Shown one piece after another: positions 8,064 to 14,920 of a DNA stretch of 19,951 nt; position 1 is the first letter of the stretch, and each line of letters starts with the position of its first letter. This stretch comes from Candidatus Brocadiaceae bacterium (lineage in GTDB: Bacteria; Planctomycetota; Brocadiia; SM23-32). Position numbers and translations under genes: made by a program. The DNA is taken from assembly GCA_030615435.1 (NCBI GenBank), contig JAUWZH010000009.1:1-19951 (forward strand). The letters are read 5' to 3'. The notes beneath the pieces are model-generated. The model was not told the DNA's origin. It ran no database searches and worked only from the letters and a program-made list of their open reading frames with translations.

Positions 8064-8072
8064 TGGTATAAT
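8064..8072 (+). promoter_or_regulatory. Extended -10 promoter before the Skp/lipid A genes
   Basis: TGGTATAAT is a perfect extended -10 (TG at 8064-8065, TATAAT at 8067-8072). No convincing -35 hexamer is visible, which extended -10 promoters tolerate. Initiation would fall near 8079, inside or just before the ribosome-binding stretch GGAAGGAA (8076-8083). That would give a leader of only about 12 bases before the ATG at 8091. The element closely resembles the one at 1460-1468. Confidence 0.6.
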
Positions 8073-8090
8073 CTCGGAAGGAACGCTCCA

Positions 8091-8729
8091 ATGAAGCTCT
8101 CGTTAGAACGTGCAGCGGCCTGCGGGCTGTCGTTGATCGTGATGTCGGCACTGGTTTTCGGTTCGATGCCGGCCTCCGGTCAGGAGGAGGCGCCGGAAGC
8201 CGGGAAGGTGAGTGCCCCCTTCAAGCTGGCGGTTGTGGACCTGGATGAGGTCCTGACTCAGAGCGAGGAATGGTCGGACTACCTGGATGAAAGCCAGAGG
8301 TTGCAGGAGAAGATGCGCCGCACCCTCGAGAAATACGAGCGACAGCTCCGCATCCTGCGCAGCGAGTACGAGAACCTGCCGCCCGGAACAGATCTGGCCG
8401 GGGAGAAGCAGCGACAGTTGGAAAACGCCCTGCGCCAGTATCGTGAGTCCAGGAACGAGTTCGAAGAGCAACTGCGCAAACAACGCGTCGAGTCGCTGAG
8501 CAAACTGTTCAACCAGATCAACGAAATCGTCAAGCGCTACGCCGAGGAGAATGACATAGACCTGATTCTGAAGAGACAGAAACTCGATGTCTCACCGAGG
8601 CAACCGTTAGAGTTGGGGGTTGTCGTCACGACCGCCCAGGTGCTGTATGCCAGGGAAAGGTATGACGTCACGGATGCGATTGTGCGGGAACTCAACGCGC
8701 GGTACCCCGGAGAGATCAAGGAACGGTAG
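8091..8729 (+). CDS. Skp/OmpH family periplasmic chaperone
   Basis: The protein has 212 residues. A signal peptide (about 1-30, ending SMPASGQ) is followed by a short strand, LAVVDLDEVLTQS, typical of Skp/OmpH. A long charged coiled coil follows (about 65-150, with LRKQRVESLSKLFNQINEIV), then the NDIDLILKR strand. Skp-like proteins hold unfolded outer-membrane proteins in the periplasm on their way to BamA, and the gene directly follows bamA as in many diderms. The ATG at 8091 has GGAAGGAA just upstream. The C-terminal 50 residues extend past the typical Skp core. The family call is firm; chaperone activity is inferred from family and position. Confidence 0.85.
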   Translation: MKLSLERAAACGLSLIVMSALVFGSMPASGQEEAPEAGKVSAPFKLAVVDLDEVLTQSEEWSDYLDESQRLQEKMRRTLEKYERQLRILRSEYENLPPGTDLAGEKQRQLENALRQYRESRNEFEEQLRKQRVESLSKLFNQINEIVKRYAEENDIDLILKRQKLDVSPRQPLELGVVVTTAQVLYARERYDVTDAIVRELNARYPGEIKER

Positions 8730-8807
8730 CCGTTGCGGCGCCATCCGGCCTTCGCAGCCTGAGTGCTGCTTCGGCGGAGTAGCCTCGCACCCTGAAAAGG
8801 AGGGAAG

Positions 8808-10121
8808 GTGACCCGGCGCCAGAACACGATCCGGGAAACGGCGGAGCTTTGCGGCCGTGGGCTTTTCTCGGGGGATGAGGCCAGGGTGCGGCTTTGCCCG
8901 GCTGATCCGTCCACCGGGATAGTCTTCGTGCGCAGGGACCTGCCGGACAACCCCGTGGTCCCGGCTCTGGCCGAGGCCCTTGGTGACGGTTTCCGCTGCA
9001 CCGCTCTGCAGCGCAATGACGTCGAGGTGCGGAGCGTGGAGCACCTGTTGAGCGCCTGCATGGGGCTGCGGGTGGACAACCTCGTGGTCGAGGTCGAGGG
9101 GGAGGAACTGCCCGCCTCCGGAGGCTCTGCAAGCGCATACGTCGAGGCCATTCTTGAGGCCGGAATCGAGGAGCAGAGCACCGAGCGGCAGACTCTGACA
9201 CTCGAGGAACCAGTAGCGCTGTCCGAACAGGGGGCGAGCATCGTGGGCATGCCGGCCGAGGAGGGACTGACTCTGAGCTACGTTCTGGAGCTCGACGAAG
9301 CACCCGTGCCGCCACAGGTCGTCACTTTCCGCATCGAGCCCGACAGCTACGCGAGCGAGGTGGCTCCGGCCAGGACCTTCGCGGTCGAATCGGCTTACGA
9401 GGAGTTCGCGCGGCGGGGAGCTGGCGGCGGGGTTACGGACGAGAACGCGCTGATTATCTTCAGGGACGGCTCGGTCAGGACGGCCCGGAACGGCATGAAG
9501 GCGGAGCTGCTTTTCCCGGACGAATTCGCCCGGCACAAGGTGCTTGATTTGCTCGGCGACCTGGCCCTGACGGGGGTTGACGTCCAGGGCAAGATCGTGG
9601 CTGTTCGCAGCGGACACAAGCTCAATACGGCCTTCGCCGCCCGGCTGCGCAGCATGCTCGCCGAAAAAAGGGCGCCGGAAGAATATCTCGACATCCGGGA
9701 GATACAGCGCGTCCTGCCGCACCGCTTTCCCTTCTTGATGGTGGACCGCATCCTGAGCATCGAGGAAGACAACAAGATCGTCGGCCTGAAGAACATCTCG
9801 ATGAACGAGCCCTTTTTCCAGGGCCATTACCCCGACTATCCGGTCATGCCGGGCGTGCTGCAGATCGAGGCAATGGCCCAGGTGGCCGGCGTTCTGCTGC
9901 TGCAGAAGCTGGAACACACCGGCAAGCTTGCCCTGTTGGTCGCATTGGACGGGGTGAGGCTGCGCAGAGCCGTCATGCCGGGGGACCAGCTCATACTGGA
10001 GGCGGAGGCGGCCCGCGTGCGCTCTCGCTTCGCTCAGGTCAAGGCCCGCGGCCTGGTGAACGGGGAGGTGTGCTGTGAGGCGGAAATGAGATTCATGCTG
10101 GTTGCTCCGGAAGTGCTCTGA
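8808..10121 (+). CDS. lpxC-fabZ: Bifunctional UDP-3-O-acyl-GlcNAc deacetylase / (3R)-hydroxyacyl-ACP dehydratase (LpxC-FabZ fusion)
   Basis: The protein has 437 residues in two enzyme domains. Residues 1 to about 287 are LpxC, the zinc deacetylase that commits lipid A synthesis. It has SVEHL (E78, zinc ligand H79), ARTF (T190), RHKVLDLLGDL (zinc ligands H243, D247) and SGHKLN (H270). Residues about 293-437 are FabZ, with LPHRFPFLMVDR, NEPFFQGHYP (catalytic H340) and MPGVLQIEAMAQ (E354). Fused LpxC-FabZ proteins are known in several diderm phyla such as Bacteroidetes. Two usual LpxC residues differ: the GVGLH motif reads GRGLF (F20), and the DGSA motif reads GGSA (G105). The start is GTG at 8808, directly after AAGGAGGG. 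It lies in the bamA-skp-lpxA cluster. Confidence 0.93.
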   Translation: MTRRQNTIRETAELCGRGLFSGDEARVRLCPADPSTGIVFVRRDLPDNPVVPALAEALGDGFRCTALQRNDVEVRSVEHLLSACMGLRVDNLVVEVEGEELPASGGSASAYVEAILEAGIEEQSTERQTLTLEEPVALSEQGASIVGMPAEEGLTLSYVLELDEAPVPPQVVTFRIEPDSYASEVAPARTFAVESAYEEFARRGAGGGVTDENALIIFRDGSVRTARNGMKAELLFPDEFARHKVLDLLGDLALTGVDVQGKIVAVRSGHKLNTAFAARLRSMLAEKRAPEEYLDIREIQRVLPHRFPFLMVDRILSIEEDNKIVGLKNISMNEPFFQGHYPDYPVMPGVLQIEAMAQVAGVLLLQKLEHTGKLALLVALDGVRLRRAVMPGDQLILEAEAARVRSRFAQVKARGLVNGEVCCEAEMRFMLVAPEVL

Positions 10122-10203
10122 GCCAAGCAATCCACCGGCCCGTTCGCTCTGAGCGCTGGAGCGGGCGGTGCAAGGGCTTCTTCTGGTCTTGTGAGGGTGG
10201 CAA

Positions 10204-11022
10204 GTGGCAGTCATGAAGATACATCCCACAGCATGTGTGGATGCCGGGGCCGAGTTCGGCACGAACGTGGAGGTCGGCCAGTATGCACAGATCGGCCCCG
10301 AGGTGAGGATCGGAGACAACTGCTCGATCGGCCACGGCTGTCACATTGAGGGCAGAACGCACCTGGGCAACAACAACATCCTTTACCCCTACGTCGTCCT
10401 CGGCACAGCGCCCCAGGACATGAAGTATCACATGGAACAGACGCAGCTGATGATAGGTGACGACAATGTGTTTCGGGAGTTCGTCACGGTCAACCTCGGC
10501 ACGCCCACCGGTTCGGGGGTGACGCGGATTGGCAATCGGAACTACTTCATGATCTTCAGCCACGTGGGGCACGATTGTGAGATAGATGACGATGTGATCC
10601 TGGTCAACGCCGTCCTCCTCGGCGGGCACTGCAAATTGGAAAGCGGCGCGAAGCTCATGGGCGCAGCAGCGCTCAACCCCTTTGTGACCGTCGGAAAGCT
10701 CGCCTTTGTGGGGGGACTGAGCCGCATCGCGCAGGACGTTCCCCCGTTCATGATTGTCGAGGGCAACCCGGCAAAGGTCCGGCGGGTCAATGAGGTGGGC
10801 CTGCTGAGGGCCGGTTACTCCCCCCACTCAATAGAGAGGCTCCGCGAAGCCTACAAGCGCATATACAGGCCCAGGAACAAGGAACTGAACCGAATGAAGG
10901 AGTTTCGAGAAATAGAGGCAAGCGCTGACTCGAGCGAGGAAATGCTGTATCTGGTGCGATTCCTGCAGCGCTCTCTGCAGGGGAAGAACGGTCGCTACCG
11001 CGAGAGCCTTCGCACACACTGA
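10204..11022 (+). CDS. lpxA: Acyl-ACP--UDP-N-acetylglucosamine O-acyltransferase
   Basis: The protein has 272 residues, the normal LpxA length. It catalyses the first step of lipid A synthesis, transferring a 3-hydroxyacyl chain to UDP-GlcNAc in the cytoplasm. The N-terminal left-handed beta-helix (1 to about 185) shows hexapeptide repeats such as IGPEVRIGDNCSIG. The active-site segment FSHVGHDC contains H120 and the catalytic base H123. A helical C-terminal domain (about 195-265) follows. The start is taken as GTG at 10204, with GAGGGTGG upstream; the ATG three codons later, at 10213, is an alternative with a weaker site. It follows the LpxC-FabZ gene, which acts next in the pathway. No lpxD lies in between. 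Confidence 0.94.
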   Translation: MAVMKIHPTACVDAGAEFGTNVEVGQYAQIGPEVRIGDNCSIGHGCHIEGRTHLGNNNILYPYVVLGTAPQDMKYHMEQTQLMIGDDNVFREFVTVNLGTPTGSGVTRIGNRNYFMIFSHVGHDCEIDDDVILVNAVLLGGHCKLESGAKLMGAAALNPFVTVGKLAFVGGLSRIAQDVPPFMIVEGNPAKVRRVNEVGLLRAGYSPHSIERLREAYKRIYRPRNKELNRMKEFREIEASADSSEEMLYLVRFLQRSLQGKNGRYRESLRTH

Positions 11023-11049
11023 CGCTCTCGGTCACTCCTGCAGGGAAAC

Positions 11050-11769
11050 ATGAGCAAGAAAAGCAACTCAAAACGAACGGCGCGGCGAATCGGGGTCTTC
11101 GGGCTCGGTCGGTTCGGTTTCGGGCTCGCGGTCAGGCTCGCCGAGCTGGGGGCCGATGTGCTCGCCGTGGATTCTGACCCAGGGGCGGTCGAGCAGGTGG
11201 ACCAAAGGGTCTCCAGGGCCATTTGCCTGGATGTGACAGATGAGTTCGCCATGAAAAAGGCCGAGGTTGACACGCTGGACCTGGCCATCGTCTGCATCGG
11301 ACGCAACATCGAGTCCAGCCTCCTGGCCACGGCGGTCCTTCGCAAGCTCGGCGCCAGGCAAATATGGGTGCGCTCCATTGATCAGAACCAGGCCGAGATC
11401 CTCGAAGCCATGGGGGTCACCAAGATCATAAGCCTGGAACAGGAAATGGCGCTTGAGGTGGCCCAGAGTATCGTGATGCCCGGAACACGCATGATTGCTT
11501 CCATCACCGTCGGGCATTCACTGGCCGAGGTGAAGGCCAAGCCCGAATTCGTCGGCAAGACCTTGAGAGAACTCAACTTCCGGGAAACCTACGGCCTCAA
11601 TGTGGTGGCCATCAAGTCCAGGGAAGCCGTCCGTGACCCGGGCCGCCCCGAGAGGATCGAGACCAAAATCAACGACCTTCCCTTCGCCGACGACGTCATC
11701 CGCGAGGGCGACGTCCTCGTGGTGATAGGGGCCGACGACAACATCCTGGAGTTGCAGACCGAACACTGA
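11050..11769 (+). CDS. TrkA/KtrA-type potassium transport regulatory protein (RCK domains)
   Basis: The protein has 239 residues. The N-terminal RCK_N Rossmann domain (about 12-135) has GVFGLGRFGFG (glycines 18, 20, 23) and an acidic residue ending the second strand (VLAVDSD), which favours NAD(H) or ATP binding. A C-terminal RCK_C (TrkA_C) domain follows (about 150-235). Such proteins form rings under KtrB/TrkH potassium channels at the inner membrane and gate them by nucleotide or c-di-AMP. The ATG at 11050 has GCAGGGAAAC upstream. It follows lpxA by 27 bases, and no membrane subunit is encoded in the window. The family call is firm; potassium uptake is inferred. Confidence 0.88.
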   Translation: MSKKSNSKRTARRIGVFGLGRFGFGLAVRLAELGADVLAVDSDPGAVEQVDQRVSRAICLDVTDEFAMKKAEVDTLDLAIVCIGRNIESSLLATAVLRKLGARQIWVRSIDQNQAEILEAMGVTKIISLEQEMALEVAQSIVMPGTRMIASITVGHSLAEVKAKPEFVGKTLRELNFRETYGLNVVAIKSREAVRDPGRPERIETKINDLPFADDVIREGDVLVVIGADDNILELQTEH

Positions 11770-11787
11770 ACTCGGTGCGCCGCGCCC

Positions 11788-11821
11788 TCTGCCCAAGCAC
11801 CCTTCGGGACCAACGGGCAGA
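11788..11821. terminator. Possible bidirectional terminator between trkA and galE
   Basis: TCTGCCC (11788-11794) pairs with GGGCAGA (11815-11821), and a nested CCCTTCGGG lies in the loop. It stands between two convergent genes, where a shared stop signal would be expected. There is no T-run on either side, so the function is inferred from position and structure. Confidence 0.35.
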
Positions 11822-11839
11822 AGGCGGCCGTCCGGGGGG

Positions 11840-12829
11840 TCATCCTTTCGAGGCGAATCCCTGCGGATGCGTGCTGTGCCATCTCCAGGCGGTCTCGATG
11901 ATCTGGCGCAGGGACGCAAGGCGGGCCTCCCATCCGAGTTCGGCCTTGATCTTCTGCGGCGAGCTGACAAGCGCAGGGGGATCTCCCGGACGCCGCGGCC
12001 CCTCCTCCACCGGGATGTCCCGTCCTGTCACCCGCCGCGCCTCCTCGATGACTTCCTTGACGGAATGTCCTTGCCCGATGCCGAGGTTGTAGGTCATGCT
12101 CTGCCGATCCGCCAGGGCCTCAAGGGCCAGCACGTGTGCCCTCGCGATATCGAGCACGTGAATGTAATCCCGGATGCACGTGCCGTCGGGCGTGGGGTAG
12201 TCCGTGCCGTAGATCGAGATGCGCTCTCTCAGGCCCAAGGCGGCCCGGATGACGAGGGGTATCAAGTGGGTCTCCGGCTCGTGATCCTCCCCCAGAGAGC
12301 CGTCAGGCATGGCCCCGGCGGCGTTGAAGTATCGCAGGGAGGCATACCTCAGTCCGTAGGCGCTGGCATAGTCCTCCAGTATTCCCTCCACCGCCGCCTT
12401 GGTGCGTCCGTAAGGACTCATGGGCGCCAGGGGAAAATCCTCTGTGATGGGGGTCCTTTGCGGGATGCCGTAGACCGTACAGGAGCTGGAGAAAACGAAC
12501 CTCTCGATGCCCGCCGAGCGCATGGCACGCAGTAGTCTGAGAGTGTTGACCACGTTGTTGAAGTAATACTTCTGCGGCTCCTCGACGGATTCCCCCACGC
12601 TGGCGCTCGCGGCGAAGTGCATCACCGCCTCGGCCCGGCTTTCGCAGAGGGCTTTGAAGACCCGGGCCTCATCTGCCAGGTCAACCCGGACGAGCCCGGA
12701 TTCGCCGGTCGCTTCGGCGTGGCCCTCGGAAAGATCGTCGAACACGACGGGCTCGTGCCCTGCGCTTTTCAACTCGGCGAGGGCGTGACTGCCGACATAG
12801 CCGGCCCCACCTGTGACGACCACCTTCAC
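11840..12829 (-). CDS. galE: UDP-glucose 4-epimerase
   Basis: The protein has 329 residues and is an extended short-chain dehydrogenase/reductase. It has the TGGAGYVGSH nucleotide-binding motif (7-16), HFAASASVGES, the catalytic segment FSSSCTVYG, and the YxxxK pair in SPYGRTK. RYFNAAGA, DGTCIRDYIHVLD and YNLGIGQGHSV are typical of GalE. It interconverts UDP-glucose and UDP-galactose in the cytoplasm using bound NAD, supplying surface polysaccharides. Related epimerases with other substrates cannot be excluded. The start is GTG at 12829 with AGGGG upstream. It is the last gene of the reverse-strand operon, 57 bases after the lipoprotein gene, and faces trkA. Confidence 0.92.
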   Translation of the reverse strand: MKVVVTGGAGYVGSHALAELKSAGHEPVVFDDLSEGHAEATGESGLVRVDLADEARVFKALCESRAEAVMHFAASASVGESVEEPQKYYFNNVVNTLRLLRAMRSAGIERFVFSSSCTVYGIPQRTPITEDFPLAPMSPYGRTKAAVEGILEDYASAYGLRYASLRYFNAAGAMPDGSLGEDHEPETHLIPLVIRAALGLRERISIYGTDYPTPDGTCIRDYIHVLDIARAHVLALEALADRQSMTYNLGIGQGHSVKEVIEEARRVTGRDIPVEEGPRRPGDPPALVSSPQKIKAELGWEARLASLRQIIETAWRWHSTHPQGFASKG

Positions 12830-12886
12830 CCTGTCGCCCCTTGCGCCAGAGTCGAGGGTTCCTGCCGGACTGTCGCGCAGGTTGCC

Positions 12887-13783
12887 CTATTTCCGCAAAT
12901 CAAACGCATCGGCCGGCACGGGCACGTGAACCTTGTGGTTGGTCAAACGCAGGCGGATAAGCGTGCCCTCCAAGGGGTAGGGATACCAGATCAGGAGCTC
13001 GCCGGGCACTCTGACGGGCTCCCCATCGGGTTTCCGGGCGGTCGTCGGTTCTGAATACCAGATTCTGGTCCGGAGGGAGCCGTCCCATCTGAACTTATCC
13101 AGGCGCAGCACCTCTTCGGTGGTGCGATCAATGAGGATGGAGTTGAGGACTTTGAGCCCAACTTCAGGCTCTCCGGCAGCCACGATGGAATCAATGGTCC
13201 ACGTCGGCGGATAGACCACGGGATTCTGGATGTCTCCGGCGACGATGTCCCAGCGGCGGGGATAAGCCTTCAGGACCTGCGTCTTGCCCTCCAGCAGGCT
13301 CATCATGTTGAGCGCCTGTGCCAGGTCATCCGGCATGAAATGAATGCGGTCGGCAACGGGCTTGATCGGCTCATCATACTTGCCGCTGTAAGGGAGGTTG
13401 CGGAAAATCGGCATGCGCACCACGTATTCCTCGCCGTTGCCCACAAGCTCAATGTACGTCTGGCCGGGTCCAGACAGCTTCAGGCGGATCTTTCCGGGCT
13501 TTTCCAGCATGAGCTTCCCGGAGATGTTGAGCTGCGGGGGCTGCCGAAGCAACGGGCTTGTGATGGCCGCCTGACAGTCGGCCGTGAGGGTTAGAAAGGC
13601 CGCGTCGTTGGAAATGAGGCGCTCTTTCAACTCGGCGAGGCTCTTCTCTTGCACCTCGCCCGTGGAGGGAGGTTCCCGGAGTTCCGCCGGCCCGCCCGCA
13701 CACCCTCCCGCGGCCAGCAGAAGGCTCAGACCACCCAGAACCGTCCCCAGCACCGCAAGGGATCTTGTGCTCGCAATTTTCAT
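12887..13783 (-). CDS. Probable lipoprotein with a LolA/LolB-like region, function unknown
   Basis: The protein has 298 residues. The N-terminus is a basic-then-hydrophobic export signal leading to LLLAAGGCAGG; Cys is the likely lipidation site although the lipobox is imperfect (Gly-Gly before Cys). The body (about 60-295) is rich in beta-strands, with phrases such as LNISGKLMLEKPGKIRLKLSGPG and VVRMPIFRNLPYSGKY. These recall the LolA/LolB fold that carries or receives lipoproteins, but no family can be assigned firmly. The product is expected at the periplasmic face of a membrane. I chose the ATG at 13783, which has GGAGGAGCG upstream; an earlier in-frame ATG at 13810 overlaps the ndk end. 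The gene lies 23 bases after ndk and before galE in the same operon. Confidence 0.7.
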   Translation of the reverse strand: MKIASTRSLAVLGTVLGGLSLLLAAGGCAGGPAELREPPSTGEVQEKSLAELKERLISNDAAFLTLTADCQAAITSPLLRQPPQLNISGKLMLEKPGKIRLKLSGPGQTYIELVGNGEEYVVRMPIFRNLPYSGKYDEPIKPVADRIHFMPDDLAQALNMMSLLEGKTQVLKAYPRRWDIVAGDIQNPVVYPPTWTIDSIVAAGEPEVGLKVLNSILIDRTTEEVLRLDKFRWDGSLRTRIWYSEPTTARKPDGEPVRVPGELLIWYPYPLEGTLIRLRLTNHKVHVPVPADAFDLRK

Positions 13784-13806
13784 CTTCGCTCCTCCGCAAT
13801 GAGCAT

Positions 13807-14283
13807 TCAAACGGGTTCGGTCCCCGTCATGTCGTAAACCCAGCGCAGCCCGTCTGTTGGGTGCGATACGAGTTCGTCCGGTCGGAAGAACCTGCCGATC
13901 TCCTCGACCGCGCTCTGCACGCTGTCGCTGCCGTGGATAAGATTGTAACGGTCGCTGAGTGCAAAGTCACCTCTTATGCTCCCCGGAGGGCTCTCAGTGC
14001 CGAATGTCTCCCCCATCATGTCCCTGACCACCTGCACGGCGTTCTTGCCCTCCAGCACCATCACCACCACCGGGCCGCTCGTGACGTAGCGCACGAGAGG
14101 TTCGTAAAAATGCTCTCCCCTGTGCGTCGCATAGTGTTCGCGAACAAAGCTTTCCGACAGCTCCAGCATCTTCAGAGCGAGGATCCGGAATCCCTTCCTC
14201 TCGAAGCGGCTGATGATCTCACCTACCAGGGCCCTCTGCACCGCATCGGGTTTCAGAAAAACCAGAGTCTTCTCAATCGGCAT
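13807..14283 (-). CDS. ndk: Nucleoside diphosphate kinase
   Basis: The protein has 158 residues. It transfers the gamma phosphate of ATP to nucleoside diphosphates through a phosphohistidine. The sequence starts EKTLVFLKPDAVQRALVGEI, a family hallmark. It continues to GSIRGDFALS and the active-site motif NLIHGSDS, with the phosphohistidine at H117. The C-terminal part (about 130-158, FFRPDELVSH...WVYDMTG) is longer than in the shortest bacterial forms. Start ATG at 14283 has an excellent ribosome-binding site, GCAGGAGG. An open frame extends upstream to 14601 but is only the antisense-rich shadow of the DUF4416 gene. It lies between DUF4416 and the lipoprotein gene. Confidence 0.95.
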   Translation of the reverse strand: MPIEKTLVFLKPDAVQRALVGEIISRFERKGFRILALKMLELSESFVREHYATHRGEHFYEPLVRYVTSGPVVVMVLEGKNAVQVVRDMMGETFGTESPPGSIRGDFALSDRYNLIHGSDSVQSAVEEIGRFFRPDELVSHPTDGLRWVYDMTGTEPV

Positions 14284-14339
14284 TCGGTGCCTCCTGCTCC
14301 ACCGGCTCCCCTCGGCGGCCCGGCGGACCTCCCGTGCCC

Positions 14340-14888
14340 TCACCGCAGGGCCAGTTCCCGGCATTGGTCCACGTACAGGGCCCGCACCCTGGCGAAGAAC
14401 TCGCGGTAGCGCTCGCTGCAGTAGTCCGGGTAGGTCCATTCCCAGGGCTCGAACGCCCCGCCCCGCCAGCGAAGGGTGGCCTCTGCATAAATCCCTGCCC
14501 GCACGTAAATCCTGTGCGAGTAATCCTTTGTGGTCGCCAGCACCAGTTTGCTCTCGCTCACGTAGCCCGGGTCCAGGTTGACGGGACGCTGCGGCCCGCA
14601 CGAGACCTGAGCGGCCAACTGGCGCTCCAGACGATTCGTGGTGTGCTTGATCTCAACGATGTTCTCGGGCCCTGCCAGCTCGCGGAAGCTGTATATCCGC
14701 CTCAGCAGGCCAGGCCCCATCTCCCCCTCGTAGTAATCGGTGGAGTCGAACGGCCAGGTTCCACTGGTCAAGTCGGTCGCCCCGAGGGCCTGCTCCAGCA
14801 GGTCGGCCGTCCGTTCGAGCCACTCTTCCCGGCCCGCCAACACTGCGCAGATCACCTTGACCGGCTTTGCTGCCTTTGCCTGTCCCAT
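14340..14888 (-). CDS. DUF4416 family protein
   Basis: The protein has 182 residues, normal for DUF4416. Recognisable family motifs are FDSTDYYEGEMGPGLLRR (about 47-65), VEIKHTTNRLE, RPVNLDPGYV, KLVLATTKDYSHRIYV and the C-terminal WTYPDY. The role of the family is unknown. It is found in several diderm phyla and is usually soluble, as here: there is no signal peptide or membrane segment. The ATG at 14888 is preceded by AGAGGG. It lies 32 bases after proS and 56 before ndk, which implies co-transcription with a translation gene and a nucleotide-metabolism gene but does not reveal a reaction. The many conserved D, H, K, R and N residues suggest an enzyme or nucleotide-binding protein; this is inference. 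Confidence 0.9.
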   Translation of the reverse strand: MGQAKAAKPVKVICAVLAGREEWLERTADLLEQALGATDLTSGTWPFDSTDYYEGEMGPGLLRRIYSFRELAGPENIVEIKHTTNRLERQLAAQVSCGPQRPVNLDPGYVSESKLVLATTKDYSHRIYVRAGIYAEATLRWRGGAFEPWEWTYPDYCSERYREFFARVRALYVDQCRELALR

Positions 14889-14920
14889 AACCCTCTGGCT
14901 GCCCCCTCAGTGCACTTCGG

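Noticed and set aside
8607..10319. Reverse open frame of 570 codons opposite the Skp, LpxC-FabZ and LpxA genes
   Set aside because: It spans three confident genes on the other strand, has no recognisable motif and no ribosome-binding site.
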